Assembly (NCBI GenBank): GCA_028382965.1
Contig: JAOEUK010000001.1
Coordinates: 345,001 to 409,000, forward strand
Direction: 5' to 3'
Length of the DNA stretch: 64,000 bases
Origin: Candidatus Puniceispirillum sp.
Lineage (GTDB): Bacteria > Pseudomonadota > Alphaproteobacteria > Puniceispirillales > Puniceispirillaceae
The stretch's first letter is position 1. The number at the start of each line of letters is the position of its first letter. The translations under genes were made by a program, and so were the position numbers. The notes beneath the pieces were generated by a model. It searched no databases and was not told where the DNA came from. It saw nothing but the letters and a program-made list of their open reading frames with translations. Shown one piece after another: positions 1 through 8,307 of the stretch.

Positions 1-194
1 TAGTCCTGCTTTCAATAACGTTTGGCGTGCTGGATTTGTCCAGCACTGCCATTGAGCATATGCCCAATTATGATTTCGTCAAAAACTGATGGGTCAATGT
101 CATTGATTAGATCAGAGATCATCCCGCTGCCAAGAGTTCCATTCAACTGACCAATAGGAGTTAGTTTTTCACCACCAATACAAACGTTAGTCAT
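1..194 (-). pseudogene. Thiolase N-terminal part, frameshifted, cut by window edge
   Basis: The minus-strand frame starts at an ATG at 192-194 preceded by a good AGGAGG. It reads MTNVCIGGEKLTPIGQLNG and then a DEIIIGHMLNG segment, matching the acetyl-CoA acetyltransferase N-terminus (RTPIG..NG, D-E-V-I-x-G-x-V). It ends at a stop at 12-14. One frame over, from about 42 to 1, the sequence reads PARQTLLKAGL, the usual thiolase continuation after GQN. Adding one T to the TTT at 35-37 (one A on the coding strand) restores GQNPARQ. This is either a real single-base deletion or a read error. Most of the gene, including the catalytic Cys, lies outside the window, so the state of the rest cannot be judged. 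It diverges from the MaoC operon. Confidence 0.7.
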
Positions 195-510
195 GGGTGA
201 CCTCCTGCTGTATTCAAAGTTGTCACGCCTTAATAGCGCGCGTATCAAACGAAGAATTCTCAGTTGCTAAAGTCTTGAATTGTTTCGAACTGAACTAATG
301 AAATAGCAAGTTATTAAACTAGTTACAACATTCTGAACGAATGTTAAAAAGTACAAGTATAAAAATGGATTTTTACATAAATGTATTGTACTTAATACTT
401 GTATTGTACCGTTTGGTCTGTACAGTGCGCTTAAACCCTTACGTAAAAAGGTTAGTGATCTGGATTCTGTCCATTTTTAAAACAGACTCAAAATACTGGA
501 AGTTATCCAT
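195..510. promoter_or_regulatory. Divergent intergenic region, thiolase/MaoC
   Basis: There is no convincing gene here. The short frame at 341-544 has no homology I recognise and overlaps the MaoC start. The stretch should hold the promoters for both divergent units and contains the 20-bp element described at 405-424. GGAAG at 498-502 is a plausible ribosome binding site for the MaoC gene. Confidence 0.55.
405..424 (+). promoter_or_regulatory. 20-bp operator-like element, copy 1
   Basis: The sequence is TGTACCGTTTGGTCTGTACA, with inverted ends TGTAC/GTACA. It lies 86 nt before the MaoC start codon. An identical 20-mer in the same orientation relative to its gene precedes the TPR gene (7900-7919, minus). 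Both copies are followed by a similar G[TC]G[CT]GCTT stretch. The identity and placement suggest the binding site of one regulator; that regulator is not identified. Confidence 0.6.
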
Positions 511-966
511 ATGTCGAGCACAGAAAAAAAAGATGGTTGGGTAGGAGTTTTAAAAGGTCAGCCAAAAGCTGGGCAATTCAGTGAGCGTTCCCGTACTACT
601 AAGATGGGCGATATACATTCGTTTACTGAGATGACTGGCGATAAAAATCCAATTCACTATGATGAGGAACTTGCGAAAAAAACTCCGTTCGGCAAACTTA
701 TAGTGCAAGGTGGTGTAACAACTGGTCTTCTTAATGCCTGTGTTGCGGAAGACTTGCCCGGACCTGGCACAGTGTTTTTATCAACTGAACTAAAATTTTT
801 AAAAGCAGTAGGGATTGGAGAAGAGTTGATTGCTCGAATTGAAATTGAGTCCGTAAGAGACGATAAACCCATTTGCAAGCTGAAAACTACCATTACCGAC
901 AGTGCTGGTGATCTTTGTGTTGACGGCACCGCAACAACTTACACTATGGCGCTCAAAGGTCTGTAA
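511..966 (+). CDS. MaoC-like (R)-specific hydratase/dehydratase
   Basis: The 151-residue protein has the hotdog-fold MaoC pattern: a central FTEMTGDKNPIHYDEELAKKTPFGKLIVQGG (hydratase motif with Asp near residue 45 and His near 50), then VVxG-like strands and a C-terminal TTYT. Such proteins hydrate trans-2-enoyl-CoA or act as small thioester dehydratases in the cytoplasm. It is the first gene of a unit with the molybdoenzyme and ETF genes downstream (60 nt to the next gene) and is divergent from a thiolase remnant, which fits acyl-CoA chemistry. The substrate is unknown. The start at 511 is supported by GGAAG eight bases upstream. Confidence 0.75.
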   Translation: MSSTEKKDGWVGVLKGQPKAGQFSERSRTTKMGDIHSFTEMTGDKNPIHYDEELAKKTPFGKLIVQGGVTTGLLNACVAEDLPGPGTVFLSTELKFLKAVGIGEELIARIEIESVRDDKPICKLKTTITDSAGDLCVDGTATTYTMALKGL

Positions 967-1025
967 AACGAGGAAGACTTTTCCGAATTACTTTAATAGA
1001 AATACAATTAAGCAGGAGTGATAAT

Positions 1026-2288
1026 ATGTCAGAAGAGATGGAACTTGAAGGTGAATGGGTAATGGGATGGCCTGATCGTAAACGGGCCCGTGTAATGCCA
1101 AGTAAAGATGCGGAAGGACGGACTATATTTGCACGCTCTCCAGTACTCGATCTAGAAGGATTGTTGACACCAACTGACGCCTATTATGTGATCGCTCAGC
1201 TTAACATGCCTGATCCAGTTCATCCAGATGACTTCTCATTTTCAATCGGTGGAATGGTTGACAATCCAATCGAGTACACTCTTGAGGAAATTCGAAAGTT
1301 TCCGGGGCGCACTGTGCGTGCAGTGACCGAATGTGCAGGGAATGATGGTGAATTTTGGGACTACATCGATGAGGGAAAAAACATGCGGAAGCCCTCTTTG
1401 CGTAATGCCCAAGCTCAAGAAGGTGGTTGGCGCCAGTCTGGAGATGGCGAAGAGGCTTTGGACATTGAGAATATCCTTGAGTCTATTCCAACTACGGGTC
1501 TGGTCAGCGGTGGTGAGTGGACTGGAGTACCCTTTAAGACTTTACTTGAACGTGCTGGAATACATGAAGGCGCGGTGTCTGTTGCTCTTCACGGCTGGGA
1601 TGAAGGCAGACCTGACCCAGTGACCCAATACCTTTCAGTCGGCCGCACTGACTTTGATGTGGTTGATCCTGGCATCATCAATTACGCAAAGGCGATGCCG
1701 ATAGAAAAAGCTCTCCATGAAGATACAATCCTAGCATGGGCTCACAATGGTGAGTACTTAACACATGTGCACGGTGCGCCATTGCGATTAGTTGTGCCGG
1801 GTTGGGCTGGAAATTGGTGGGTAAAATGGATTGATAGGATAGAGATACTTGATCACACACCAGATTTTTATTATCAAACCCACTATTTTGTGAGCGGCAA
1901 GTCGCCGGAAGATCCCAACAAGAAGCCTATGAAAGTTCTTGGAGTCAAAGCATTAATTACTTCACCTCGAGACGAAGACGGTCCAATCAAGTGTGGTTCA
2001 CACGCTATAACTGGTCGAACCTGGAGTGGCGAGGGTGCCGTGGTTCGTGTCGAAATCAGCACTAATGGAGGTGAAAGCTGGAACGATGCAACCATCGAGG
2101 AATCGAACGACCGTTGGCTATGGCGGCGCTTCCATTACGTTTGGGATGTCACCGAACCAGGACAGTATAAAGTAATGGCACGCGGAACTGACGAAAACGG
2201 TCGGGTCCAGCCGACTATGGACTGGAACTTCCAGCGTAAGCACTTTGACGGTATTGTGCCAGAAAAGATCATTGTTGAGAAAGGGTGA
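1026..2288 (+). CDS. Sulfite oxidase-family molybdenum enzyme (SorA/SoxC-like), cytoplasmic
   Basis: The 420-residue protein has the sulfite oxidase fold: a molybdopterin domain with the Mo-ligand Cys in TECAGN (Cys103), HGAPLRLVVPGWAGNWWVKW near residues 245-265, and a C-terminal Mo-co dimerisation domain (ITGRTWSGEGAVVRVEISTNGG) from about residue 315. SoxC and SorA relatives oxidise sulfite or hydroxylated sulfur species and are normally exported. This protein starts at MSEEMELEGEW with no Tat or Sec signal, so it is probably cytoplasmic. AGGAG lies just before the ATG. It is followed 7 nt later by etfB, suggesting that electrons may leave through ETF rather than cytochrome c, which is an inference. 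The substrate could be something other than sulfite. Confidence 0.75.
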   Translation: MSEEMELEGEWVMGWPDRKRARVMPSKDAEGRTIFARSPVLDLEGLLTPTDAYYVIAQLNMPDPVHPDDFSFSIGGMVDNPIEYTLEEIRKFPGRTVRAVTECAGNDGEFWDYIDEGKNMRKPSLRNAQAQEGGWRQSGDGEEALDIENILESIPTTGLVSGGEWTGVPFKTLLERAGIHEGAVSVALHGWDEGRPDPVTQYLSVGRTDFDVVDPGIINYAKAMPIEKALHEDTILAWAHNGEYLTHVHGAPLRLVVPGWAGNWWVKWIDRIEILDHTPDFYYQTHYFVSGKSPEDPNKKPMKVLGVKALITSPRDEDGPIKCGSHAITGRTWSGEGAVVRVEISTNGGESWNDATIEESNDRWLWRRFHYVWDVTEPGQYKVMARGTDENGRVQPTMDWNFQRKHFDGIVPEKIIVEKG

Positions 2289-2295
2289 TTGTACT

Positions 2296-3108
2296 GTGAA
2301 GATTGTGGTATGTGTTAAACAAATTCAAAATCCTGAGATCCCACCCGCTCAGTTTCGCATTGACGAAGAAGCGAAAGTGTTGATCCCAGTATCTGGTTTG
2401 TCACCTGTTCTTAGTCCGTTTGATGAACAAGCAGTTGAAGCTGCTCTGAGAATACGTGATAGGGCCGGAGAAGACTCAGACATAGAAATAACTGTTGTGA
2501 CCATTGCGTCAAAGGGCGCACGCGCTGCAATTAAAGCGGCGCTCGCTTTGGGTGCTGACAATGCCATTTTGTTGAGTGAACCAACGTTTGATGGGAGTGG
2601 CGGGTATGTCACCGCTCGTAACCTAGCTGAGACGATTCGCGCCATTGGTGATGTGGACTTGGTCCTGACCGGGCGTCAAGCTGCCGACTGGGATGCTGGT
2701 GTTGTGGGACTTGGAGTAGCTGAAATTCTGGATATTCCGGCCATCACTTTTGCGCGTGACGTGCAAATCACTGATGGTGTCGTCACAGTTCAACGCGTGC
2801 TTCAGGATGGAATTGAGACAGTTGAAGCAGATTTGCCAGCGTTGGTAACTATCGCCAACGAGTTGGGTAAAGTCCGCCACGCATCAATGCGCGAGACTAT
2901 GCGTGCTGCGAAGAAACCGGTTAAGGAATGGATGCCAGAAGATATTGGTCTTGATGAGGCTCAGGTCGGTTCTAGCGCCATGCGTTACAACTTAGAGCGT
3001 CTCTATATCCCAGTAAACGATATAGAGTGTGAATTCATTGGTGGAAGTACACCAGCCGAGATAGCTGCCACTCTTGCTCAGCACATGCGCGAAGAAAATT
3101 TGATATAG
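2296..3108 (+). CDS. etfB: Electron transfer flavoprotein beta subunit
   Basis: The protein has about 270 residues and starts at a GTG (2296), giving MKIVVCVKQIQNPEI, the classic EtfB N-terminus. An upstream in-frame ATG at 2245 would overlap the preceding gene and add an unlikely extension. AGAAAGGG sits 10 nt before the GTG. The motifs ALALGADNAILL, DLVLTGRQAADWDAGVVG and the conserved LPALVTIANELGKVRHASM region (AMP site and recognition loop) are present. With EtfA it carries electrons from flavin dehydrogenases to the quinone pool. It sits between the molybdoenzyme and etfA in one tight operon. The dimethylglycine dehydrogenase-like protein at 56449-58872 is another possible electron donor. 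Confidence 0.9.
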   Translation: MKIVVCVKQIQNPEIPPAQFRIDEEAKVLIPVSGLSPVLSPFDEQAVEAALRIRDRAGEDSDIEITVVTIASKGARAAIKAALALGADNAILLSEPTFDGSGGYVTARNLAETIRAIGDVDLVLTGRQAADWDAGVVGLGVAEILDIPAITFARDVQITDGVVTVQRVLQDGIETVEADLPALVTIANELGKVRHASMRETMRAAKKPVKEWMPEDIGLDEAQVGSSAMRYNLERLYIPVNDIECEFIGGSTPAEIAATLAQHMREENLI

Positions 3109-3117
3109 GATCAAAAA

Positions 3118-4113
3118 ATGACTGAAAATAATAATGGTGTTCTCGTAGTTGTAGAGGTGGTGGGAAGTCAACCAATCGATCTAGGTTTAGAGATGTTAGC
3201 GTTGGCAAGGCGACTCACTGATAGTATGGGTGGGACCGTCACCGCAGTCGCTTTTGGTACTGGCTTGGAAACCACTGGTGGGATACTAACTGCATACGGT
3301 GCGGATCAAGTGTTAATTAATGATAACGCAATATTTGCCAACTTTCATGCTGAAGCCTGGTTGCCAGATCTATCCAAAATAATTGCTGAGGTGGCGCCCG
3401 CTATTGTCCTTATTGGACATTCGGAATCTGGCACTGACCTAGCCCCCCGTCTAGCCTTTCGCCTTGATGTTGATGTAGCTACCGGTTGTGAGTCGATTGA
3501 CATCATCAATGGACGAGCACACATGACACGAGGCTGCTTTGGCGGCCTTGCGCGCGAAGTGGTCACTTTTACCAAGACACCTGCGTTAGCCACTATCCGT
3601 TCAAAAACCCAAGAGGCTCTGTCACCTATGATGGAGCGTGCTGGAGAGGTTAAACAAGTGAGTTCAATTCTTGATGTTAATTCCATACGCACTCGTGTTG
3701 TGGGCCGCGAAAGGGAGAAAGCTGATGGTGGAGTAAAGATGGAGAGTGCAAAAATTGTGATCGGTGGTGGACTGGGTTTAGGCGGTCCAGAAGGATTTAA
3801 AACACTCAATGAAATTGCAGAATTGGTTGATGGAGCTGTTGGTGCCAGTCGCGCCGCCTGTGATTTGGACTGGTGCCCACGGTCTTACCAGATTGGATTG
3901 AGCGGACGCACAGTGGCACCTGAACTATACCTTGCGGTCGGAATTTCTGGTGCTAGTCACCACATGGCGGGCTGCGGTAACTCTAAGACCATTGTTTCGG
4001 TCAATTCTGATCCAAATGCAGAAATTTTTAAATCATCTCGTTTCGGTATAGTTGGAAAATCTCAGGAAATTATGCCTGCGCTGGTCGAAGAGATTAGGAA
4101 GCTAAAGGCTTAA
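3118..4113 (+). CDS. etfA: Electron transfer flavoprotein alpha subunit
   Basis: The 331-residue protein lies 9 nt after etfB, with AGGAT before its ATG. The C-terminal FAD domain is clear: GASRAACDLDWCP, QIGLSGRTVAPELYLAVGISGASHHMAG and IVSVNSDPNAEIF, the signature of EtfA. The N-terminal half has the ETF fold with GHSESGTDLAPRLAFRLDVDVATGC. With EtfB it forms the FAD/AMP heterodimer. No ETF:quinone oxidoreductase gene is in the window, so the acceptor must be encoded elsewhere. It is the last gene of the 511-4113 unit. Confidence 0.92.
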   Translation: MTENNNGVLVVVEVVGSQPIDLGLEMLALARRLTDSMGGTVTAVAFGTGLETTGGILTAYGADQVLINDNAIFANFHAEAWLPDLSKIIAEVAPAIVLIGHSESGTDLAPRLAFRLDVDVATGCESIDIINGRAHMTRGCFGGLAREVVTFTKTPALATIRSKTQEALSPMMERAGEVKQVSSILDVNSIRTRVVGREREKADGGVKMESAKIVIGGGLGLGGPEGFKTLNEIAELVDGAVGASRAACDLDWCPRSYQIGLSGRTVAPELYLAVGISGASHHMAGCGNSKTIVSVNSDPNAEIFKSSRFGIVGKSQEIMPALVEEIRKLKA

Positions 4114-4556
4114 CAGAAAAAAGCTGAGAGTCGACGGAACAAGGTATTTTTATTACTATGGTTCTTTTAAGGTTTTGAAGGCGATGCTTACCCTAACAAG
4201 CCAGTGTGAACTTTCTCAGTGTATCCACTATTGGCGTTTGTAGTGGTGGTATGATTGAGAATTTACTTCGTCGATGTGCCTCTTTTTCTTTCTGAGAGTT
4301 AATCCCTACTGCCAACATGATGGTTACAGTTTTTTTTAATTGAAGAATGGGATTTTATGAAATTACTGTTGTGGTTTAGCTCGCTAAAAAATATTCATTC
4401 CGTGTTAAATAAAAGCGAATCTATCGTGTGATTTCAGTGTTAAAACCCATTGAATTCAAGTAATTACTTATCAAAATACAAACCAGATTAAAGATACTGT
4501 TGGTTTAAGTGGGCAGCTAACCGATAAACTATATCAACTTGTTGGGAATATATTAG
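4114..4556. other. Intergenic region without recognisable gene
   Basis: About 440 bases between etfA and the MFS gene. I see only very short frames with no coding character and no clear hairpin-plus-T terminator. It presumably holds the MFS promoter. Confidence 0.5.
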
Positions 4557-5768
4557 GTGTCAAACGTATTATCAAACCGTTGGTTTGTTCTTGTAGTTAC
4601 TGGTGTGGCACTTGTTCTTTCTTTGACCACATGGTACTCGGCAACAGCTGTTGTACCAGAGTTGACTAAGCTAATGTCGCTAAGCCTGTCCCAAGCAACT
4701 TGGTTTACCAATAGTGTACAGGCAGGTTTTGTCATTAGCGCCCTTATTGTGAGCCTACTATCCCTGTTAGATATTTATAAAAGTTCAACCATTATGGCTA
4801 TATCTGCATTTGTTGCTGGTATCGCAAATGCACTTTTAATTTTGGAACCTGGAGTAGCCTTATCGCTTTTTTCTAGATTTATAACGGGGATGGCTTTAGC
4901 AGGTATATACCCCACGGTAATCAAATTCATTGCTACCTGGTTTAAAAAAGGACGTGGTTTTGCAATGGGAATAATGTTGAGTGCCCTGACGCTCGGATCC
5001 GCTTTGCCTCACCTTATACGTGCTGTTGGAGTCCAATTTGACTGGAAATTGGTAATTCTCTTGAGCTCACTGGCATGTCTTATAGCCGCAATGCTTTTTG
5101 CATTTTTTTTGCACGACGGACCCCATCAATTTTCCAAGACTAAGGCAGATTTAAATCAACTGGGGCGCATCATTAGAGACCGACCAGTAATGCTAGCCAA
5201 TATGGGCTATTTTGGTCATATGTGGGAGCTTTATGCGATGTGGGGTTGGTTTTTTGCATATGCTATCGCAGCAAAGAGCACGGGACTTGGTCTGGAAAAT
5301 GCCGCGTTACTGACATTTTTAGTTATTGCAGCAGGCGCACCGGGTTGCGTTTTGGGTGGATGGTTAGCAGATCGTATAGGTCGTTGTTACGCAACTACTT
5401 TCCTCATGATTATTTCAGGCACAAGCGCGCTCCTCATTGGGCTCTGTTTTAACGGCCCCCCTTGGCTATTTATCACAATTGCATTGATCTGGGGGTTAAC
5501 GGCAGTTGCGGATAGCGCTCAATTTTCAGCCGCGGTCACTGAGCTTTCTGACCAATCGATGGTTGGTTCTGCGTTGGCATTTCAAATGGGTGTTGGGTTT
5601 GCCATAACGATATTTGTTATCTGGTTGTTACCAGTCTTAGCAGAGTACCTAGGTAGTTGGCGCTGGGTTTTCGTGATACTTGTACCTGGCCCCTTTCTTG
5701 GTGCCTTATCAATGCTGTTGCTGCGCCGCGAAGTTCGGTCGCTGTTACTTGCTGATGGCCGGCGCTAA
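4557..5768 (+). CDS. MFS transporter
   Basis: The 403-residue protein begins at GTG 4557. It shows about twelve hydrophobic segments and the MFS signature loops: ITGMALAGIYPTVIKFIATWFKKGRGFAMGI in the first half (motif around residues 110-140) and GGWLADRIGRC in the loop after about residue 260. The first segment (VLVVTGVALVLSLTTWYSATAVVPEL) resembles CynX/NimT-like and organic-anion members. The substrate cannot be read from sequence. It stands alone between the ETF operon and the convergent TPR gene. Confidence 0.85.
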   Translation: MSNVLSNRWFVLVVTGVALVLSLTTWYSATAVVPELTKLMSLSLSQATWFTNSVQAGFVISALIVSLLSLLDIYKSSTIMAISAFVAGIANALLILEPGVALSLFSRFITGMALAGIYPTVIKFIATWFKKGRGFAMGIMLSALTLGSALPHLIRAVGVQFDWKLVILLSSLACLIAAMLFAFFLHDGPHQFSKTKADLNQLGRIIRDRPVMLANMGYFGHMWELYAMWGWFFAYAIAAKSTGLGLENAALLTFLVIAAGAPGCVLGGWLADRIGRCYATTFLMIISGTSALLIGLCFNGPPWLFITIALIWGLTAVADSAQFSAAVTELSDQSMVGSALAFQMGVGFAITIFVIWLLPVLAEYLGSWRWVFVILVPGPFLGALSMLLLRREVRSLLLADGRR

Positions 5769-5844
5769 GAACGTTCAAATTTATTTAACAAGCACTTTCA
5801 AGAGAAAATATAGAATAACTATTACAAGTTTTACATTAACGGTT

Positions 5845-5861
5845 CCTGGGTTAAACCCAGG
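5845..5861. repeat. Perfect 8-bp inverted repeat
   Basis: CCTGGGTT-A-AACCCAGG lies 77 nt after the MFS stop. There is no T-run after it, so it is more operator-like or a simple RNA hairpin than a factor-independent terminator. Confidence 0.4.
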
Positions 5862-5891
5862 TCTAATTAAACATACTCGTCACTCAATCCG

Positions 5892-5993
5892 GCGAATGAT
5901 AAGAAAACCTGTGACATTCTATTGGTGAATACTACAGATCTAGATGCAGCTGTTGCAGCAGTAAAATCAGCATTTGAACCGTGCTCGGTTTGA
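5892..5993 (+). pseudogene. Possible aldehyde dehydrogenase N-terminal remnant
   Basis: In the frame ending at TGA 5991-5993 the sequence reads ANDKKTCDILLVNTTDLDAA and then VAAVKSAFEP. This resembles the NPATGEV...A.DVDAAVAAAKAAFE segment near the N-terminus of aldehyde dehydrogenases. There is no start with an RBS and nothing downstream continues the family, so if real it is a decayed fragment. The rest of 5769-6091 shows no gene. Confidence 0.3.
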
Positions 5994-6091
5994 CCATTAT
6001 CAACCAATTGGATGGACACCAGCACCGGCTTACAGCTACAGAGGGCCGGAATGACCCGCCCTCCTTATGCTATCAAATTAGAACTGGCTTA

Positions 6092-7846
6092 TTAACAGCA
6101 ACTCTTTTCGATGCTGTCTTGAGCACAGAAACAGGTTTTTGCTGGCACGATGTCCGCACGAGAGCTGCGCTCATTGAATAAAGCAGTGACCTCGGCAAGC
6201 TCCCCAGGTGCATCGCCTCGCGCTTCAAGACAGAGTTTAAGACCCAATAAGCCCCACATGTTGTCTTTCCAAAGTTTAATGTCAGCACGGTATACGGCTT
6301 CTGCTTCTTCGACCTCGCCTTGTTCGAAAAGGAGTGCACCAAGGATGTGGCGCACAGGTTGCATCTGTCCCCAAGGCTCGTTATAAGCGAGGTTGAGTGA
6401 GAGGTTGACACCGCGACGTAGATGGTCAAAAGCAGCAGTAAAGTCAGACGCTTTACCTTGAGCCTTGGCTAGGAACTGTTTGCGGTATTCGATTTCACCA
6501 GCTAAAACAGCAGCATTAACCAAATGAATACACGGGCCATCGCTTGGGTCTTGGTACATTAAGTTGTTGTGCAGTACACGGCCAGCAAGAGCTGGGTTTT
6601 TAAGTGCTTCATCGAAGAGAACCTGTTCTGCTTCTGCCTCTGCTACCATGCCCTTGGAGGCATAGGCTACACCACGAGCGTAGTGTTGTGTTACAATAGT
6701 GGAAGCGAAGACTTCCTTATCTGAGAAAGTTGGTTCGGCAATTATTTCATCCCACATACCGAACCGAATCATGACGTGCAAAGGCATGGCGACGTAAGAT
6801 TCAAGGAAGATTTTACCCATTGGTATGATTCCAGCAAGCATGAATTGTACGCCTGAATTCTCGTCACCTGCAGGATTTGCAGCCGCTGCCTTTCGAGCGT
6901 ATTTGATAGCGGTTTCATATCGGCCCTCAAACATTGCACACCAGACAACGAAGTGGTGGTTGTGCATTCTGTAAAATTTGTAAAACTGTGATTCGTTGCC
7001 AGTGAGTTCGACGTATTTATCATCCGCTTTTACAGCGTCGATGTTACATTCCATGGCCTCTTTCCATTGTCCAACCCAAGCATCTATATGAGAAGGCATG
7101 TGTACGAGGTGACCCATACTAGGCATGGCGGTGCGCAGCAAATCCGCTGCAGGTAAAGCGCGTTCTGGGAATGGAGACAGCTCCAAACAATGACAATATA
7201 AGTGGGACAATGCAATGTGTTCCTTTGCGCCGTCGATGTTCTCAAAGGCATCTTCCATAACTTGAACGCAAGTTAGTGTGTTGTCATCCGCCGGAGTGAT
7301 TTCACCAGTCTCAGTGTTCTTGTTCCACAGTTGCCATGCCTTGAGATTCATAAGAGCCTCTACATAAATTGCAGCAACGTCCAAGTTGCCTTTATACTTA
7401 ATGTAAAGAGGAGCCATAGCTGCTGCAAACGCAGCATTGAGTTCTGGAGTGTTGCCCATGTTAAGCACTGAAGGGTCAGCTGCGTCACGTGCGTCTTCAG
7501 AGTGGCGCTCGGCTAATGCATCGATAAGATCTTGTTCTAGTTCTGTACAGCCAGCTTTTAGAGCGATAGCCTGTTGAATTGGATCGAAGCCCGAACCCAA
7601 GCCAGGCGTCCAGTTGTAGTTTGAGGAGACACAATATGCGATACCCCAATATGCCATTGCGCAGGTCGAATCCAGTTCGGTAACCTTCATGTAGCAACCA
7701 ATTGCTTGTTCGTGGTTAAAATTCAGCATATGCCCAAAGGCTTCAACAAACATTTTCCGCGCATCTTCATTTCCGCAAGTAATCGTTGTGGCGAATGAGT
7801 AGTTTGAAGCGTTTCCGAAATCATAATTTATGGGTGCGAGAGACAT
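6092..7846 (-). CDS. TPR-domain protein with GHLVHMPSHI motif, Cys-rich tail
   Basis: The protein has about 584 residues from the ATG at 7846, which has GGGGAAG just upstream (an alternative ATG at 7864 has no RBS). It is made of helical tetratricopeptide-like repeats (EQAIGCYMKVTELDSTCAMAYWGIAYC, ERALPAADLLRTAMPSMGHLVHMPSHID, EEAEAVYRADIKLWKDNMWGLLGL). The H-M-P-S-H-I motif is typical of a family of large bacterial TPR proteins of unknown role. No signal peptide is seen. The C-terminus ends with CFCAQDSIEKSCC, an unusual cluster of four Cys that could bind metal or form disulfides. The promoter carries the same 20-bp element as the MaoC operon, so the two may be co-regulated. Confidence 0.75.
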   Translation of the reverse strand: MSLAPINYDFGNASNYSFATTITCGNEDARKMFVEAFGHMLNFNHEQAIGCYMKVTELDSTCAMAYWGIAYCVSSNYNWTPGLGSGFDPIQQAIALKAGCTELEQDLIDALAERHSEDARDAADPSVLNMGNTPELNAAFAAAMAPLYIKYKGNLDVAAIYVEALMNLKAWQLWNKNTETGEITPADDNTLTCVQVMEDAFENIDGAKEHIALSHLYCHCLELSPFPERALPAADLLRTAMPSMGHLVHMPSHIDAWVGQWKEAMECNIDAVKADDKYVELTGNESQFYKFYRMHNHHFVVWCAMFEGRYETAIKYARKAAAANPAGDENSGVQFMLAGIIPMGKIFLESYVAMPLHVMIRFGMWDEIIAEPTFSDKEVFASTIVTQHYARGVAYASKGMVAEAEAEQVLFDEALKNPALAGRVLHNNLMYQDPSDGPCIHLVNAAVLAGEIEYRKQFLAKAQGKASDFTAAFDHLRRGVNLSLNLAYNEPWGQMQPVRHILGALLFEQGEVEEAEAVYRADIKLWKDNMWGLLGLKLCLEARGDAPGELAEVTALFNERSSRADIVPAKTCFCAQDSIEKSCC

Positions 7847-7899
7847 CTGGACTTCCCCTATCAATTTTGTTTTGCATTTAATTAAGCTTTAAAGCACGC

Positions 7900-7919
7900 T
7901 GTACAGACCAAACGGTACA
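7900..7919 (-). promoter_or_regulatory. 20-bp operator-like element, copy 2
   Basis: This is identical to 405-424 on the opposite strand, 53 nt upstream of the TPR gene start and in the same orientation relative to its gene. It is followed (gene direction) by a GC-GTGCTTTAA stretch similar to that after copy 1. Confidence 0.6.
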
Positions 7920-8082
7920 CATTAATCAGTAAACAGGCTAGAAAAGATTGTCAATGTGCGCTGTATAATACGTGAATTGATCATTAATTTTCTAGCCTCC
8001 ATTTGGGACTTAGAAAATAAAAAAATTATTAAAATATGATCACAATGGATCAAACCACATGCAATGGAAGAATGGTTGTAAA

Positions 8083-8307
8083 ATGAAAAAAGTAAGACGC
8101 AACTTGGCAGGATTGATCTTTGTCGCACTGGGTATCATATTTTTATATCTAGATATGGCGCCAACTATGGATCACATGAATCACGGTGAACATATGAATC
8201 ATGAACCAACTGCTCACAGTGTTACACTACTTGGCATTGGAGAAATGACTGCGGGTGTAAACATTGTAAAGGCACAGAATAGAAGAACCCGACAACACTT
8301 TTTCTAG
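8083..8307 (+). CDS. Small His/Met-rich membrane protein
   Basis: A 74-residue protein from ATG 8083 (an in-frame ATG at 8059 is possible). It has a basic start (MKKVRRN), one hydrophobic segment (LAGLIFVALGIIFLYLDM, about residues 7-25), then a His/Met-rich stretch (MDHMNHGEHMNHEPTAH, about 29-45). Its pattern resembles copper-binding loops, but I do not recognise the family. It probably sits in the membrane with the His/Met segment outside. The RBS is weak. There is no obvious operon partner. Confidence 0.5.
   Translation: MKKVRRNLAGLIFVALGIIFLYLDMAPTMDHMNHGEHMNHEPTAHSVTLLGIGEMTAGVNIVKAQNRRTRQHFF

Noticed and set aside
341-544. 67-codon frame upstream of MaoC
   Set aside because: It overlaps the MaoC start and the 20-bp element, has no RBS and no recognisable family.
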